Shown piece after piece: positions 53,375 to 61,923 of a DNA stretch of 64,000 nt. The notes beneath the pieces are model-generated. The model was not told where the DNA came from and made no database searches. It was given only the letters and a program-made list of their open reading frames with translations. This DNA comes from Dickeya zeae NCPPB 2538 (GTDB taxonomy: Bacteria; Pseudomonadota; Gammaproteobacteria; Enterobacterales; Enterobacteriaceae), in assembly GCF_000406165.1 (NCBI RefSeq), contig NZ_CM001977.1, forward strand, positions 3,606,517 to 3,670,516, in the 5' to 3' direction. Position 1 is the stretch's first letter. Every line of letters starts with the position of its first letter. The position numbers and the translations under genes were made by a program.

Positions 53375-54778
53375 ATGGCAGAAAAAAAACCAACTAAACC
53401 GGCAGAATCCCGCGACCGTCAGGTAGAAGGGCTAAAACTTCCGCCCCATTCCATCGAAGCGGAACAGTCGGTGCTAGGGGGGTTGATGCTCGATAACGAG
53501 CGTTGGGACAACGTTGCCGAGCGCGTCAGTACCAACGACTTTTTCAACCGCGCCCATCGGCTCATCTTCAACGAGATGCAGCGCCTGCTGGAGATGAGCA
53601 AGCCCATTGACCTGATCACCCTGTCAGAGTCGCTGGAGCAAAAAGGCGAGCTGGAATCCGCAGGCGGGTTCGCCTACCTGGCGGAAATGGCGAAAAACAC
53701 CCCCAGCGCGGCGAATATCGGCGCTTATGCCGACATCGTACGTGAACGTGCGGTGGTGCGAGAAATGATCGCCGTCGCCAATGAAATCGCCGACGCAGGT
53801 TATGATCCGCAAGGCCGCAGCAGCGAAGACCTGCTGGATCTGGCTGAATCGCGCGTGTTTCAAATCGCGGAAAACCGCGCCAGCAAAGATGAAGGCCCCA
53901 AAAGTATCGACCGCATTCTGGAAGATACCGTGTCGCGCATCGAGCAGCTTTATCAGCGCCCGCACGACGGCGTCACCGGTGTTTCCAGCGGCTATCAGGA
54001 CCTGGACAAAAAAACCGCCGGGTTGCAGAAATCAGACCTGATTATCGTGGCGGCACGTCCTTCCATGGGGAAAACCACCTTCGCCATGAACCTGTGCGAA
54101 AACGCCGCCATGACACAGGAAAAACCGGTACTGATCTTCAGTCTGGAGATGCCCGGCGAACAGATCATGATGCGTATGCTGGCCTCGCTGTCGCGCGTCG
54201 ACCAAACCCGCATTCGTACCGGTCAGCTCGACGATGAGGACTGGGCGCGCATTTCCAGCACCATGGGGTTGTTGCTGGAAAAACGCAACATGTACATCGA
54301 TGATTCGTCCGGCCTGACCCCTACCGAAGTACGCTCCCGCGCCCGCCGGGTATTCCGCGAGCACGATGGCCTGAGCCTTATCATGATCGACTACCTGCAA
54401 TTGATGCGGGTTCCTTCCTTGTCGGACAACCGAACGCTGGAGATTGCCGAAATTTCCCGTTCACTCAAAGCGTTGGCAAAAGAATTGCAAGTACCGGTCA
54501 TCGCGCTGTCGCAGCTCAACCGTAGCCTGGAGCAGCGGGCGGATAAACGCCCGGTTAACTCCGACTTGCGTGAATCCGGCTCCATCGAGCAGGACGCCGA
54601 CCTGATCATGTTTATCTATCGTGATGAGGTCTATCACGAAAACAGCGATTTGAAAGGCATCGCGGAAATTATTATAGGTAAGCAGCGTAACGGGCCGATC
54701 GGTACCGTTCGCCTGACCTTTAACGGGCAGTGGTCACGTTTCGACAATTACGCCGGACCACAATACGATGATGAATAA
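53375..54778 (+). CDS. dnaB: Replicative DNA helicase DnaB
   Basis: Hexameric 5'-3' helicase at the replication fork. N-terminal domain (about 30-130) interacts with primase; the RecA-like C-terminal domain has Walker A ARPSMGKTTFAMN, Walker B SLIMIDYLQLM and RSLEQRADKRPVNSDLRESGSIEQDADLIMF. 467 residues, no intein. Followed by alr after 34 nt, the usual order. Confidence 0.98.
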   Translation: MAEKKPTKPAESRDRQVEGLKLPPHSIEAEQSVLGGLMLDNERWDNVAERVSTNDFFNRAHRLIFNEMQRLLEMSKPIDLITLSESLEQKGELESAGGFAYLAEMAKNTPSAANIGAYADIVRERAVVREMIAVANEIADAGYDPQGRSSEDLLDLAESRVFQIAENRASKDEGPKSIDRILEDTVSRIEQLYQRPHDGVTGVSSGYQDLDKKTAGLQKSDLIIVAARPSMGKTTFAMNLCENAAMTQEKPVLIFSLEMPGEQIMMRMLASLSRVDQTRIRTGQLDDEDWARISSTMGLLLEKRNMYIDDSSGLTPTEVRSRARRVFREHDGLSLIMIDYLQLMRVPSLSDNRTLEIAEISRSLKALAKELQVPVIALSQLNRSLEQRADKRPVNSDLRESGSIEQDADLIMFIYRDEVYHENSDLKGIAEIIIGKQRNGPIGTVRLTFNGQWSRFDNYAGPQYDDE

Positions 54779-54812
54779 ATATGATGACGAATAAACGCAC
54801 TAAGGACTTAGC

Positions 54813-55889
54813 ATGAAAACGGCAACTGCCGTCATTGATCGTCAGGCTTTGCGCCACAATCTGCAACGTATCCGACAGATGGCACCACAAAGCCGATTGA
54901 TCGCCATCGTCAAAGCCAACGCCTACGGGCACGGCGCACTGGAAGCCGCCCGCGCCTTTTCCGACGCTGACGGTTACGGCGTCTCCCGCCTGAGCGAAGC
55001 GCTGGTACTGCGCGCCGCCGGAATCACCAAACCTATCCTGCTGCTGGAAGGCTTCTTTGACGCTGACGAGTTACCGTTGCTGGCCGAACACCAGTTGGAA
55101 ACCGCGGTACACAGTGAAGAGCAGTTAGCGGCGCTGGAACAGGCGCGCTTGCCGCACCCGCTGACGGTCTGGATGAAGCTCGACACCGGCATGCACCGCC
55201 TTGGCGTATTACCGGAACACGCCGACGCGTTTTATACCCGGCTGTGCGCCTGCACTAACGTGGTGCAGCCGGTGAACATCATGAGTCACTTTTGCCGCGC
55301 TGATGAACCCGAGATCGATACCACCCAACGCCAGCTCGACTGCTTTGATGCCTTTGTACAAGGCAAGCCGGGCCGTCAGTCCATCGCCGCTTCTGGTGGT
55401 ATCTTGCTGTGGCCACAGGCTCACCGGGATCAAATCCGCCCCGGCATTATCCAGTACGGCATTTCACCGCTGGCGCAAGGCGATGCCAGCCAGTGGCAGC
55501 TTAAACCCGCGATGACCTTGACCTCACAGCTGATTGCAGTACGCGAACACCACGCCGGTGAGCCGGTGGGATACGGCAGCAACTGGGTCAGCCCGCGTGA
55601 CACCCGCCTCGGGGTGGTCGCCATCGGCTACGGCGACGGCTATCCGCGTGATGCCAAAAACGGCACGCCAGTGTGGGTAAATGGCCGTGAAGTGCCGCTA
55701 TCTGGTCGGGTTTCGATGGATATGCTCACTGTCGACCTGGGGCCGGATGCACAAGACAAGGTGGGTGATGAAGTGATTTTATGGGGCGGCCCGCTGCCGG
55801 TAGAAAACGTCGCGGCTTACAACGGCATCAGCGCCTATGAGCTGATCACCCGTCTGACCGCCCGTACTCAACTGGAATACGTCGGTTAG
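54813..55889 (+). CDS. alr: Alanine racemase (biosynthetic)
   Basis: PLP enzyme that makes D-alanine for peptidoglycan. The PLP lysine is in IAIVKANAYGHGA (about K34); the catalytic tyrosine is in GYGSNW near residue 255; GRVSMDMLTVDLG and YNGISAYELITRLTAR are also typical. 358 residues. Position after dnaB marks it as the housekeeping Alr rather than catabolic DadX. In E. coli tyrB follows directly; here 6 kb of other DNA intervenes. Confidence 0.97.
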   Translation: MKTATAVIDRQALRHNLQRIRQMAPQSRLIAIVKANAYGHGALEAARAFSDADGYGVSRLSEALVLRAAGITKPILLLEGFFDADELPLLAEHQLETAVHSEEQLAALEQARLPHPLTVWMKLDTGMHRLGVLPEHADAFYTRLCACTNVVQPVNIMSHFCRADEPEIDTTQRQLDCFDAFVQGKPGRQSIAASGGILLWPQAHRDQIRPGIIQYGISPLAQGDASQWQLKPAMTLTSQLIAVREHHAGEPVGYGSNWVSPRDTRLGVVAIGYGDGYPRDAKNGTPVWVNGREVPLSGRVSMDMLTVDLGPDAQDKVGDEVILWGGPLPVENVAAYNGISAYELITRLTARTQLEYVG

Positions 55890-55971
55890 TACATTGGCTC
55901 ATCGCCTTTCCTGCTCAGCACGATTATTCGATCAGCACTATCGTCGATCAGCACTAATCCGCTGCTATGCA

Positions 55972-56008
55972 AAAGCCCGAACACAGGATGAACCTGGGTT
56001 CGGGCTTT
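55972..56008. terminator. Bidirectional terminator after alr
   Basis: AAAGCCCGAAC / GTTCGGGCTTT outer stem with an inner CAGG/CCTG helix. A and T runs at the stem ends suit both alr and the convergent DUF1471 gene. Confidence 0.8.
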
Positions 56009-56078
56009 CTCACATCATACTGAACCGTTCGCTAATGACGCGTTAGCCGCAGAACATCCGCCACGCACAAGCGAGTGA

Positions 56079-56327
56079 TTAGTTATACAGTTCGGCAACT
56101 GCGCGCATCTGGTTATCACCGGTAGCAGAGATGATGCGGAAAGATTTGGCACCAGCGGCATCCGCCTTTGCTGACAGTTGCTGTTGCACATCATCCAGGG
56201 TACGGCCGGTAACCGCAACGGTGCCGATGTCACGGCTCTGCGCTGACTGAACTTCAGTCGCTGCCATAGAACCGAAAGAGACAGTAGCCAGAACAGCAGC
56301 AGCAACAACAGTTTTGATTGATTTCAT
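56079..56327 (-). CDS. DUF1471 (YdgH/BhsA/McbA-like) periplasmic protein
   Basis: An 82-residue exported protein: signal peptide MKSIKTVVAAAVLATVSFGSMA, then a single DUF1471 domain (IGTVAVTGRTLDDVQQQLSAKADAAGAKSFRIISATGDNQMRAVAELYN). Members such as BhsA and McbA affect biofilm, stress survival and surface properties. ATG 56342 is in frame, but ATG 56327 has AGAGG upstream and a standard signal peptide. The 243 bp upstream (56328-56570) hold no gene, only a weak GCACCA/TGGTGC dyad. Confidence 0.9.
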   Translation of the reverse strand: MKSIKTVVAAAVLATVSFGSMAATEVQSAQSRDIGTVAVTGRTLDDVQQQLSAKADAAGAKSFRIISATGDNQMRAVAELYN

Positions 56328-56570
56328 GATAAACCTCTTCACATTATTCGGGTCGTGAAGGCCGTTTGCCTTCGATGTGAAGCAGGATAGCGCCGTTAGC
56401 AGTCTGTTAAAACCGGGTTAATTTGCCGATATCAATCAAAGAAATTGAATAAAAAAAAGCACCAAAAGATAAGCAAAAACTATCTCATGGTGCGCAATGT
56501 CGGTCTATTATCCCGAAAAATACGATAAACAATATAGATTTACGTTACATTACACAGAATACACAAACTT

Positions 56571-57339
56571 TTATTCTGCCTTACCCAACCATTCAGAAAT
56601 GATATTCCGATACTCACCCGTCGATTTAGACAAGTGCAGCCATTGGTCCACATATAACTTCCAGCTCATGTCGTCACGCGGCAGCATGTAGGCTTTCTCG
56701 CCATACTGCATCGGTGAAGCGGGGTTAACGGCACACAGTTGCGGATAACGCTTCTGCTGGTACAACGCTTCAGACGCATCGGTAATCATCACATCCGCCT
56801 GCTTGTCTACCAGTTGCTGGAAGATGGTCACATTGTCGTGCAACGCCAGATGGGCATTCGGCAAATGGGCATGCACAAACGCCTCGTTGGTGCCACCCGC
56901 AGGTTCGATAACCCGCACCGAGGGCTGATTAATTTGCGCGACCGTCTGGTATTTGTCCTTGTCGTCACAGCGCACCAGCGGAATCTTGCCATCCACATCC
57001 AGCGTATTAGAGAAAAAAGGCTTTCTTCTGACGCTCCAGCGTGACGGAAATCCCGCCCATGGCGATATCGCACTGGTCAGACTGAAAATCTGGCATCAGG
57101 GTTTTCCAGCTGGTTTTCACCCACTCCACCTTCACACCCAGGCTTTTCGCCAGCGACTGCGCCATCGCAATATCGATACCTTCGTAACTGCCATCCGCCC
57201 GCAGCGAGGTATACGGCTTATAGTCCCCGGTGGTACAGACCTTCAGCACCCCACGTTCCTGAACCTGATCAAGATGAGAAGCCGCGCTGGCACTACCAGC
57301 CAGCCCCAATAACAACATCAATGAAAACCGCTTTTTCAT
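56571..57339 (-). pseudogene. pheC: Frameshifted PheC-like cyclohexadienyl dehydratase
   Basis: A periplasmic solute-binding-fold protein very like Pseudomonas PheC, which converts prephenate to phenylpyruvate and arogenate to phenylalanine. The 5' part has a signal peptide (MKKRFSLMLLLGLAGSASA) and RGVLKVCTTGDYKPY...SDQCDIAMGGISVTLERQKKAFF, then stops at 57007. The rest continues one base later in another frame (DGKIPLVRCDD ... NVTIFQQLVDKQADVMITDA ... YMLPRDD). The break is a T6 run (GCCTTTTTTCTCTAATACG) where five T would restore FFSNTLDVDGK. One-base insertion, real mutation or base-call error. Divergent from the CRISPR leader. Confidence 0.85.
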
Positions 57340-57381
57340 AAAATTTCCCTGCACGTCACGCCTGTCTGGCAAAAACGTCAC

Positions 57382-57545
57382 TGTAGCACGCCATATTCAC
57401 GAATATCGCTTTCGACCCTTTTTTTTCGCCCCGTGATAACTCGTTGATTTTTAATGATGATAAAGGTGGGTTTAAAAAAAGGGTTTCACGACCCAAAATG
57501 CGACTTTTTCTTTCAACATCAAGCCATAAGCGATAAATTGCTACA
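57382..57545 (+). promoter_or_regulatory. CRISPR array 1 leader
   Basis: About 165 bp of A/T-rich, gene-free DNA directly before the first repeat, with homopolymer tracts (T8 at 57418, A7 around 57474). The near-identical repeats are beside it, while degenerate repeats lie at the far end, so this is the leader side and new spacers enter here. Confidence 0.75.
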
Positions 57546-58468
57546 GTGAACTGCCGCATAGGCAGCTTAGAAAACCATGTGATAGAGTCAATAGTTTTCT
57601 GGATCGTGAACTGCCGCATAGGCAGCTTAGAAACGCTGGGAGGCGGCGCAGAAAGTCAATAACGCCGTGAACTGCCGCATAGGCAGCTTAGAAAGCCAAG
57701 GCAACCCAATAACACCTGTTCTCCGACGTGAACTGCCGCATAGGCAGCTTAGAAAGGAAATCGGTAATTTCCCTATCCGATCCAATCGTGAACTGCCGCA
57801 TAGGCAGCTTAGAAAGGACGTGGAAAATGACACTGACGGAACGGAGGGTGAACTGCCGCATAGGCAGCTTAGAAATGATTTTTATTGAATAACATAGTTG
57901 GCTCCAAGTGAACTGCCGCATAGGCAGCTTAGAAATTGATACCTACTGGTTTATCCGGCAGTGGAAGGTGAACTGCCGCATAGGCAGCTTAGAAAAACCG
58001 CACCAACAGCCGCCGTTGGAACGGGTAGTGAACTGCCGCATAGGCAGCTTAGAAAAATGCGCCGCTACCGGCCGCTTGTACCAACGTGTGAACTGCCGCA
58101 TAGGCAGCTTAGAAAGGCATCGAACTCCAGCCGCCGGTGACTGATCAGTGAACTGCCGCATAGGCAGCTTAGAAATGACCGAAAGATTGGTCGCCATCGC
58201 CCGCGCCGTGAACTGCCGTATAGGCAGCTTAGAAATCGACCCCGGCTCGGCTAACACTGCGGGCATGGTGAACTGCCGCGTAGGCAGCTTAGAAATGAGT
58301 TACCAGCAGTGATGATGAATTAATCATGTGAACTGCCGCATAGGCAGCTTAGAAATGTGCTGGATAGGTCATATTCAAATCTGGGCAGTGAACTGCCGCA
58401 TAGGCAGCTTAGAAATATCGCTGTTTGAAACCAAGCTAACGCTGGAAGTGAACTGCCGTATAGGCAGC
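57546..58468 (+). CRISPR. Type I-F CRISPR array 1 (15 full repeats + 1 truncated)
   Basis: 28-bp repeats that start GTGAACTGCC, contain the CTGCC-GCATA-GGCAG stem and end GCTTAGAAA; 15 spacers of 32-33 bp. Starts: 57546, 57606, 57667, 57728, 57788, then every 60 bp to 58448. Variants lie at the right end: 58208 (CCGTATAGG), 58268 (CCGCGTAGG) and the last, 58448-58468, which stops after GGCAGC and runs into repeat element B. The stem and 3' GCTTAGAAA identify subtype I-F (Cas6f/Csy4 processing). The first six bases GTGAAC differ from the GTTCAC of array 2. No cas genes nearby in the window. Confidence 0.97.
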
Positions 58469-58732
58469 GGTGACGGGTTTACTGGCGTTAAAACTACGCT
58501 GAGGTGGGCGACTTCGCCGGATGAGCGGCAGGACGCCGCGAAAGCCTGTGCCGTGCATGGAGCACGTCACAGGCGGTCCGAACAGCGAAGGCGAACGCCG
58601 AAGGCACCGCGTCAGCGGCGTAGTTTAGCCACTCAGCCAGTGGTCAAGGAGAGGTGGCGCTTGCACCTCTCCTTGTCGTGCGTGCGATGATGTGGCAAAG
58701 AAGCGACACCGTTTATCCCGCACGAAACCACC
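58469..58732 (+). repeat. Dispersed repeat element, copy B
   Basis: 264 bp, fused directly to the truncated last repeat of array 1. Nearly identical (about two differences over the first ~215 bp) to copy C at 63255-63521 in the opposite orientation, and related to copy A at 34559. Contains the stem GGAGAGGTG / CACCTCTCC. Frames across it translate to a basic Arg-rich peptide seen in all copies; I do not regard it as a gene. Confidence 0.85.
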
Positions 58733-58796
58733 CACCGCCCCCAACATAAATCAGGCCACAGCAAAATTCTTGCTGTTTACCAACAGCCCCAAAACG

Positions 58797-60173
58797 TTAC
58801 TCCACCGTCAACACCGCTACCGCCTTTTTACGCTGTTTGATGACATAACCCGCCCCCAGCGCCAGCAGCCAGAACGGAATCAGCCACACGGAAATCTGAA
58901 TGCCCGGCGTCATCGCCATGATCACCAGAATCCCGGCCAGAAACAGCAGGCACAGAATGTTGGTCAGCGGGTAGCCCAGGCTTTTGAAGCGGGTTTCCTG
59001 ATGCGCACGCTGTTTCGCCTGACGGAATTTCAAATGGGTAATGCTGATCATCGCCCAGTTGATCACCAGTGCAGACACCACCAGCGCCATCAGCAGTTCA
59101 AACGCTTTGCCCGGCATCAGGTAGTTGAGCAGCACACATAAGGCAGTCGCCAGCGCCGATACCCCCAACGACACCATTGGAATACCACGACGGTTGACCG
59201 AAAGCAGCACCCGCGGCGCGTTGCCCTGCTGCGCCAGCCCGAACAGCATCCGGCTATTGCAGTACACACAACTGTTGTACACCGACAATGCGGCGGAGAG
59301 CACCACTAGATTCAGCACATTCGCCACCAGATTGCTATCCAGCGCGTGGAAAATCAGCACGAACGGGCTGCCGCCTTCCACCACTTTCTGCCACGGATAC
59401 AGCGACAGCAGTACCGCCAGCGCCCCCACATAAAACAGCAGGATGCGGTAAATCACCTGATTGGTGGCACGAGGAATACTGCGTTGCGGGTCGTCCGCTT
59501 CGGCGGCGGTAATCCCCACCAGTTCCAGCCCACCGAAGGAAAACATGATCACCGCCATCGCCATCACCATGCCGCTGACACCGTTCGGGAAGAAGCCACC
59601 GTGCTGCCACAGGTTGGCGACACTGGCATCCGGCCCGCCCGTACCGCTCAACAGCAGATAGCCGCCAAACACGATCATGCCGATAATCGCCGCCACTTTG
59701 ATGATGGAAAACCAAAACTCCAGTTCGCCGTAGACCTTCACCGTACTCAGGTTGATGGCGTTAATCGCGACAAAAAACACCGCCGCCGAAACCCAGGTCG
59801 GCACACCCGGCCACCAATACTGAATGTAGATGCCCACGGCGCTCAGTTCCGCCATGCTCACCAGCACGTACAACACCCAGTAATTCCAGCCGGACATAAA
59901 CCCGGCAAAATGCCCCCAGTAATGGTTAGCGAAATGGCTAAACGAACCGGCTACCGGCTCTTCCACCACCATTTCCCCCAACTGACGCATAATAAAAAAA
60001 GCAATCACGCCCGCAATGGCGTACCCCAGCAGCACCGACGGCCCTGCCATACGAATTGTCTGTGCAATGCCAAGAAACAAGCCGGTCCCGACCGCCCCAC
60101 CCAGCGCAATCAGCTGGATATGGCGGTTCTTCAGCCCGCGCTTCAGTTGGCTGTCTTGTTGTGTGTTCATCAC
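58797..60173 (-). CDS. aroP: Aromatic amino acid permease AroP
   Basis: A 458-residue APC-superfamily proton symporter with twelve transmembrane helices for Phe, Tyr and Trp. The start QLKRGLKNRHIQLIALGGAVGTGLFLG and blocks MRQLGEMVVEEPVAGSFSHFA, MFSFGGLELVGITAAEA and SVYNSCVYCNSRMLFGLAQQGNAP match E. coli AroP closely; PheP is the close alternative. It lies in a small group of aromatic amino acid genes (pheC-like, tyrB) between the two CRISPR arrays. Confidence 0.9.
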   Translation of the reverse strand: MMNTQQDSQLKRGLKNRHIQLIALGGAVGTGLFLGIAQTIRMAGPSVLLGYAIAGVIAFFIMRQLGEMVVEEPVAGSFSHFANHYWGHFAGFMSGWNYWVLYVLVSMAELSAVGIYIQYWWPGVPTWVSAAVFFVAINAINLSTVKVYGELEFWFSIIKVAAIIGMIVFGGYLLLSGTGGPDASVANLWQHGGFFPNGVSGMVMAMAVIMFSFGGLELVGITAAEADDPQRSIPRATNQVIYRILLFYVGALAVLLSLYPWQKVVEGGSPFVLIFHALDSNLVANVLNLVVLSAALSVYNSCVYCNSRMLFGLAQQGNAPRVLLSVNRRGIPMVSLGVSALATALCVLLNYLMPGKAFELLMALVVSALVINWAMISITHLKFRQAKQRAHQETRFKSLGYPLTNILCLLFLAGILVIMAMTPGIQISVWLIPFWLLALGAGYVIKQRKKAVAVLTVE

Positions 60174-60541
60174 CCTGTCTCCCAGAAAGTGGGTTAATTG
60201 TTATGTCTGTCGTCACACAAGGAGCAATTATCAGGCCAACCTCCACACCGTTTACCCGCAAGGCGTGTTTAAGGTACTTAACAAACTGAATCAGTTTAGA
60301 AAAAATCATGAATTCACACTTCTCGCAACAAAACGACTATTGCGTTTATTCAGTGCGAAAAATAGACAAAACTCGCATGCAACCAACAAAATACTGGCTA
60401 GCCATACACAACAACGAACCAGAATGGTGCAAACGCTCAGCCGGAAAAACGTGCTGGCGGCATAAGATGTCAAACAACGAACTTCCGGAAGGGAAAAAAG
60501 CTGATAGTCTGTAGGCTTTATGCTTCTGGCAAGGCAGGGCT
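60174..60541. other. Divergent aroP / Lrp-type regulator region
   Basis: 368 bp, no gene. Contains a short dyad TTAAG-GTA-CTTAA (60269-60281). No clear TyrR box (TGTAAA-N6-TTTACA) was found. Confidence 0.4.
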
Positions 60542-61018
60542 ATGTACAACATTGATGATTTTGATTTGAAGATCCTCACATTGCTGCAGGCAAACGGACG
60601 CCTGACTAATCAGGAGCTCAGCGATCTGGTTGGGTTGTCTGCCTCACAGTGCTCCCGTCGTCGAATCGCCCTCGAACAGGCGCAACTGATTCTCGGCTAT
60701 CACGCCCGGCTGGCGCCCGATGCGGTGGGGCTGGAGTTGATGGGGTTGATTGAAGTACGGCTGATCAATCACACCCAGGAATGCGTAGACAGCTTCCATC
60801 AGATGCTCGGCGAAGTAGACGCCATTATCGATGCCTACAAAACCACTGGTGACGCCGATTACATGCTCAAAGTGGCGGTAGCGGATTTGCACGGCCTGAG
60901 CGCGCTCATCAGCGAAATTCTGGCGCGCAATAAAAGCGTGGCGCACCTGAAAACCTCCGTGGTGCTCAACCGCCTGAAAGAGAACGGGTTAATGGCACCA
61001 GCCGCCTCAGCGCTCTGA
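60542..61018 (+). CDS. Lrp/AsnC family transcriptional regulator
   Basis: A 158-residue regulator with an N-terminal helix-turn-helix (DFDLKILTLLQANGRLTNQELSDLVGLSASQCSRRRIALEQ) and a C-terminal RAM domain (about 70-145, with GDADYMLKVAVADLHGL) that binds an amino acid. Probably a local, feast/famine-type regulator of the divergent aroP gene or of neighbouring amino acid genes (inference). Shorter and different from global Lrp. Confidence 0.92.
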   Translation: MYNIDDFDLKILTLLQANGRLTNQELSDLVGLSASQCSRRRIALEQAQLILGYHARLAPDAVGLELMGLIEVRLINHTQECVDSFHQMLGEVDAIIDAYKTTGDADYMLKVAVADLHGLSALISEILARNKSVAHLKTSVVLNRLKENGLMAPAASAL

Positions 61019-61268
61019 TTCAGTGCACACCGTGCTTCATTATGGTGCAGGGCGGCATACCTCCTGCATCACTCCACCATAAATTGCACGATATCCACAT
61101 AAATAACGACAATCATGCACGATACGTGTAAATATTTTCGTTTAATGCTTTCAATACGTTAACGTGATTACGGCGTAAAAAAACAACCGTGGGCGGCGTG
61201 TTCCATGCCATCTGGTGTGCTTTTTGCTTGAAAAGACAGGTATTCCTTCTTTTATCAGGCACGTTTCC

Positions 61269-61883
61269 ATGGATAACGTCATTACACCACAACCCGTTTC
61301 ACACACACTGCTGGAAGACGTTCTGGCGCTACTTATCGGCACCCTGATGGTCTCTTTCGGGGTGATTCTGCTGCGTCAGGCGGGCGCGCTCACCGGCGGC
61401 ACGGCTGGCATGGCTTTTCTGTTGCACTACGCGACCCATATCTCGTTCGGCACCGCGTTCTTCCTGCTGAATCTGCCGTTTTATTACCTCGCTATTCGGC
61501 GCATGGGCTGGGCATTTACCGTTAAAACCTTCTGTGCGGTGGCGATGGTCTCGCTGTTTTCCGACCTGCACCCGCTCTTCATCCACTTTGACCACCTGCA
61601 ACCGGTTTACGCCACGCTGTTTGGCAACCTGATCATGGGGTTGGGGTTTATCGTACTGTTTCGCCATCGCGCCAGTCTGGGTGGGGTGAATATTCTGGCG
61701 CTCTATTTACAGGATAAAAGTGGAATCCGCGCCGGAAAATTCCAGATGGCGGTAGACGTGACCATTGTGCTGGCTTCCCTGTTCGTGGTAAGCATACCCA
61801 TGCTGATCGCATCGGTAGTAGGGGCGGCGGCGCTGAATCTGATTATTGCCATGAATCATCGCCCCGGCCGTTATATCGCCTAG
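61269..61883 (+). CDS. YitT family membrane protein
   Basis: A 204-residue integral membrane protein of the YitT/DUF161 group with about five to six helices. GTLMVSFGVILLRQAGALTGGTAGMAFLLHY and GNLIMGLGFIVLFRHRASLGGVNILALYLQDK are the family core. Function not established. The frame begins at 61215, but ATG 61269 (MDNVITPQP) gives a normal hydrophilic start. It is 40 nt upstream of tyrB on the same strand, so both may be transcribed together. Confidence 0.82.
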   Translation: MDNVITPQPVSHTLLEDVLALLIGTLMVSFGVILLRQAGALTGGTAGMAFLLHYATHISFGTAFFLLNLPFYYLAIRRMGWAFTVKTFCAVAMVSLFSDLHPLFIHFDHLQPVYATLFGNLIMGLGFIVLFRHRASLGGVNILALYLQDKSGIRAGKFQMAVDVTIVLASLFVVSIPMLIASVVGAAALNLIIAMNHRPGRYIA

Positions 61884-61923
61884 CGAACAGCCTGACTTTT
61901 TATACCTGAGGAGAGTGACCAAC

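Noticed and set aside
57000..57030. Programmed frameshifting in the pheC-like gene
   Set aside because: The frame change needed is +1, not the -1 of a T/A slippery heptamer, and no stimulatory stem was seen; a base insertion is simpler.
57667..58690. Open frames across CRISPR array 1 encoding repeats such as VNCRIGSLE
   Set aside because: They arise from translating the 28-bp repeat and have no ribosome site; the DNA pattern is a CRISPR array.
60308..60514. 68-codon frame upstream of the Lrp-type gene
   Set aside because: Lies in the divergent promoter region, without a ribosome site or family.
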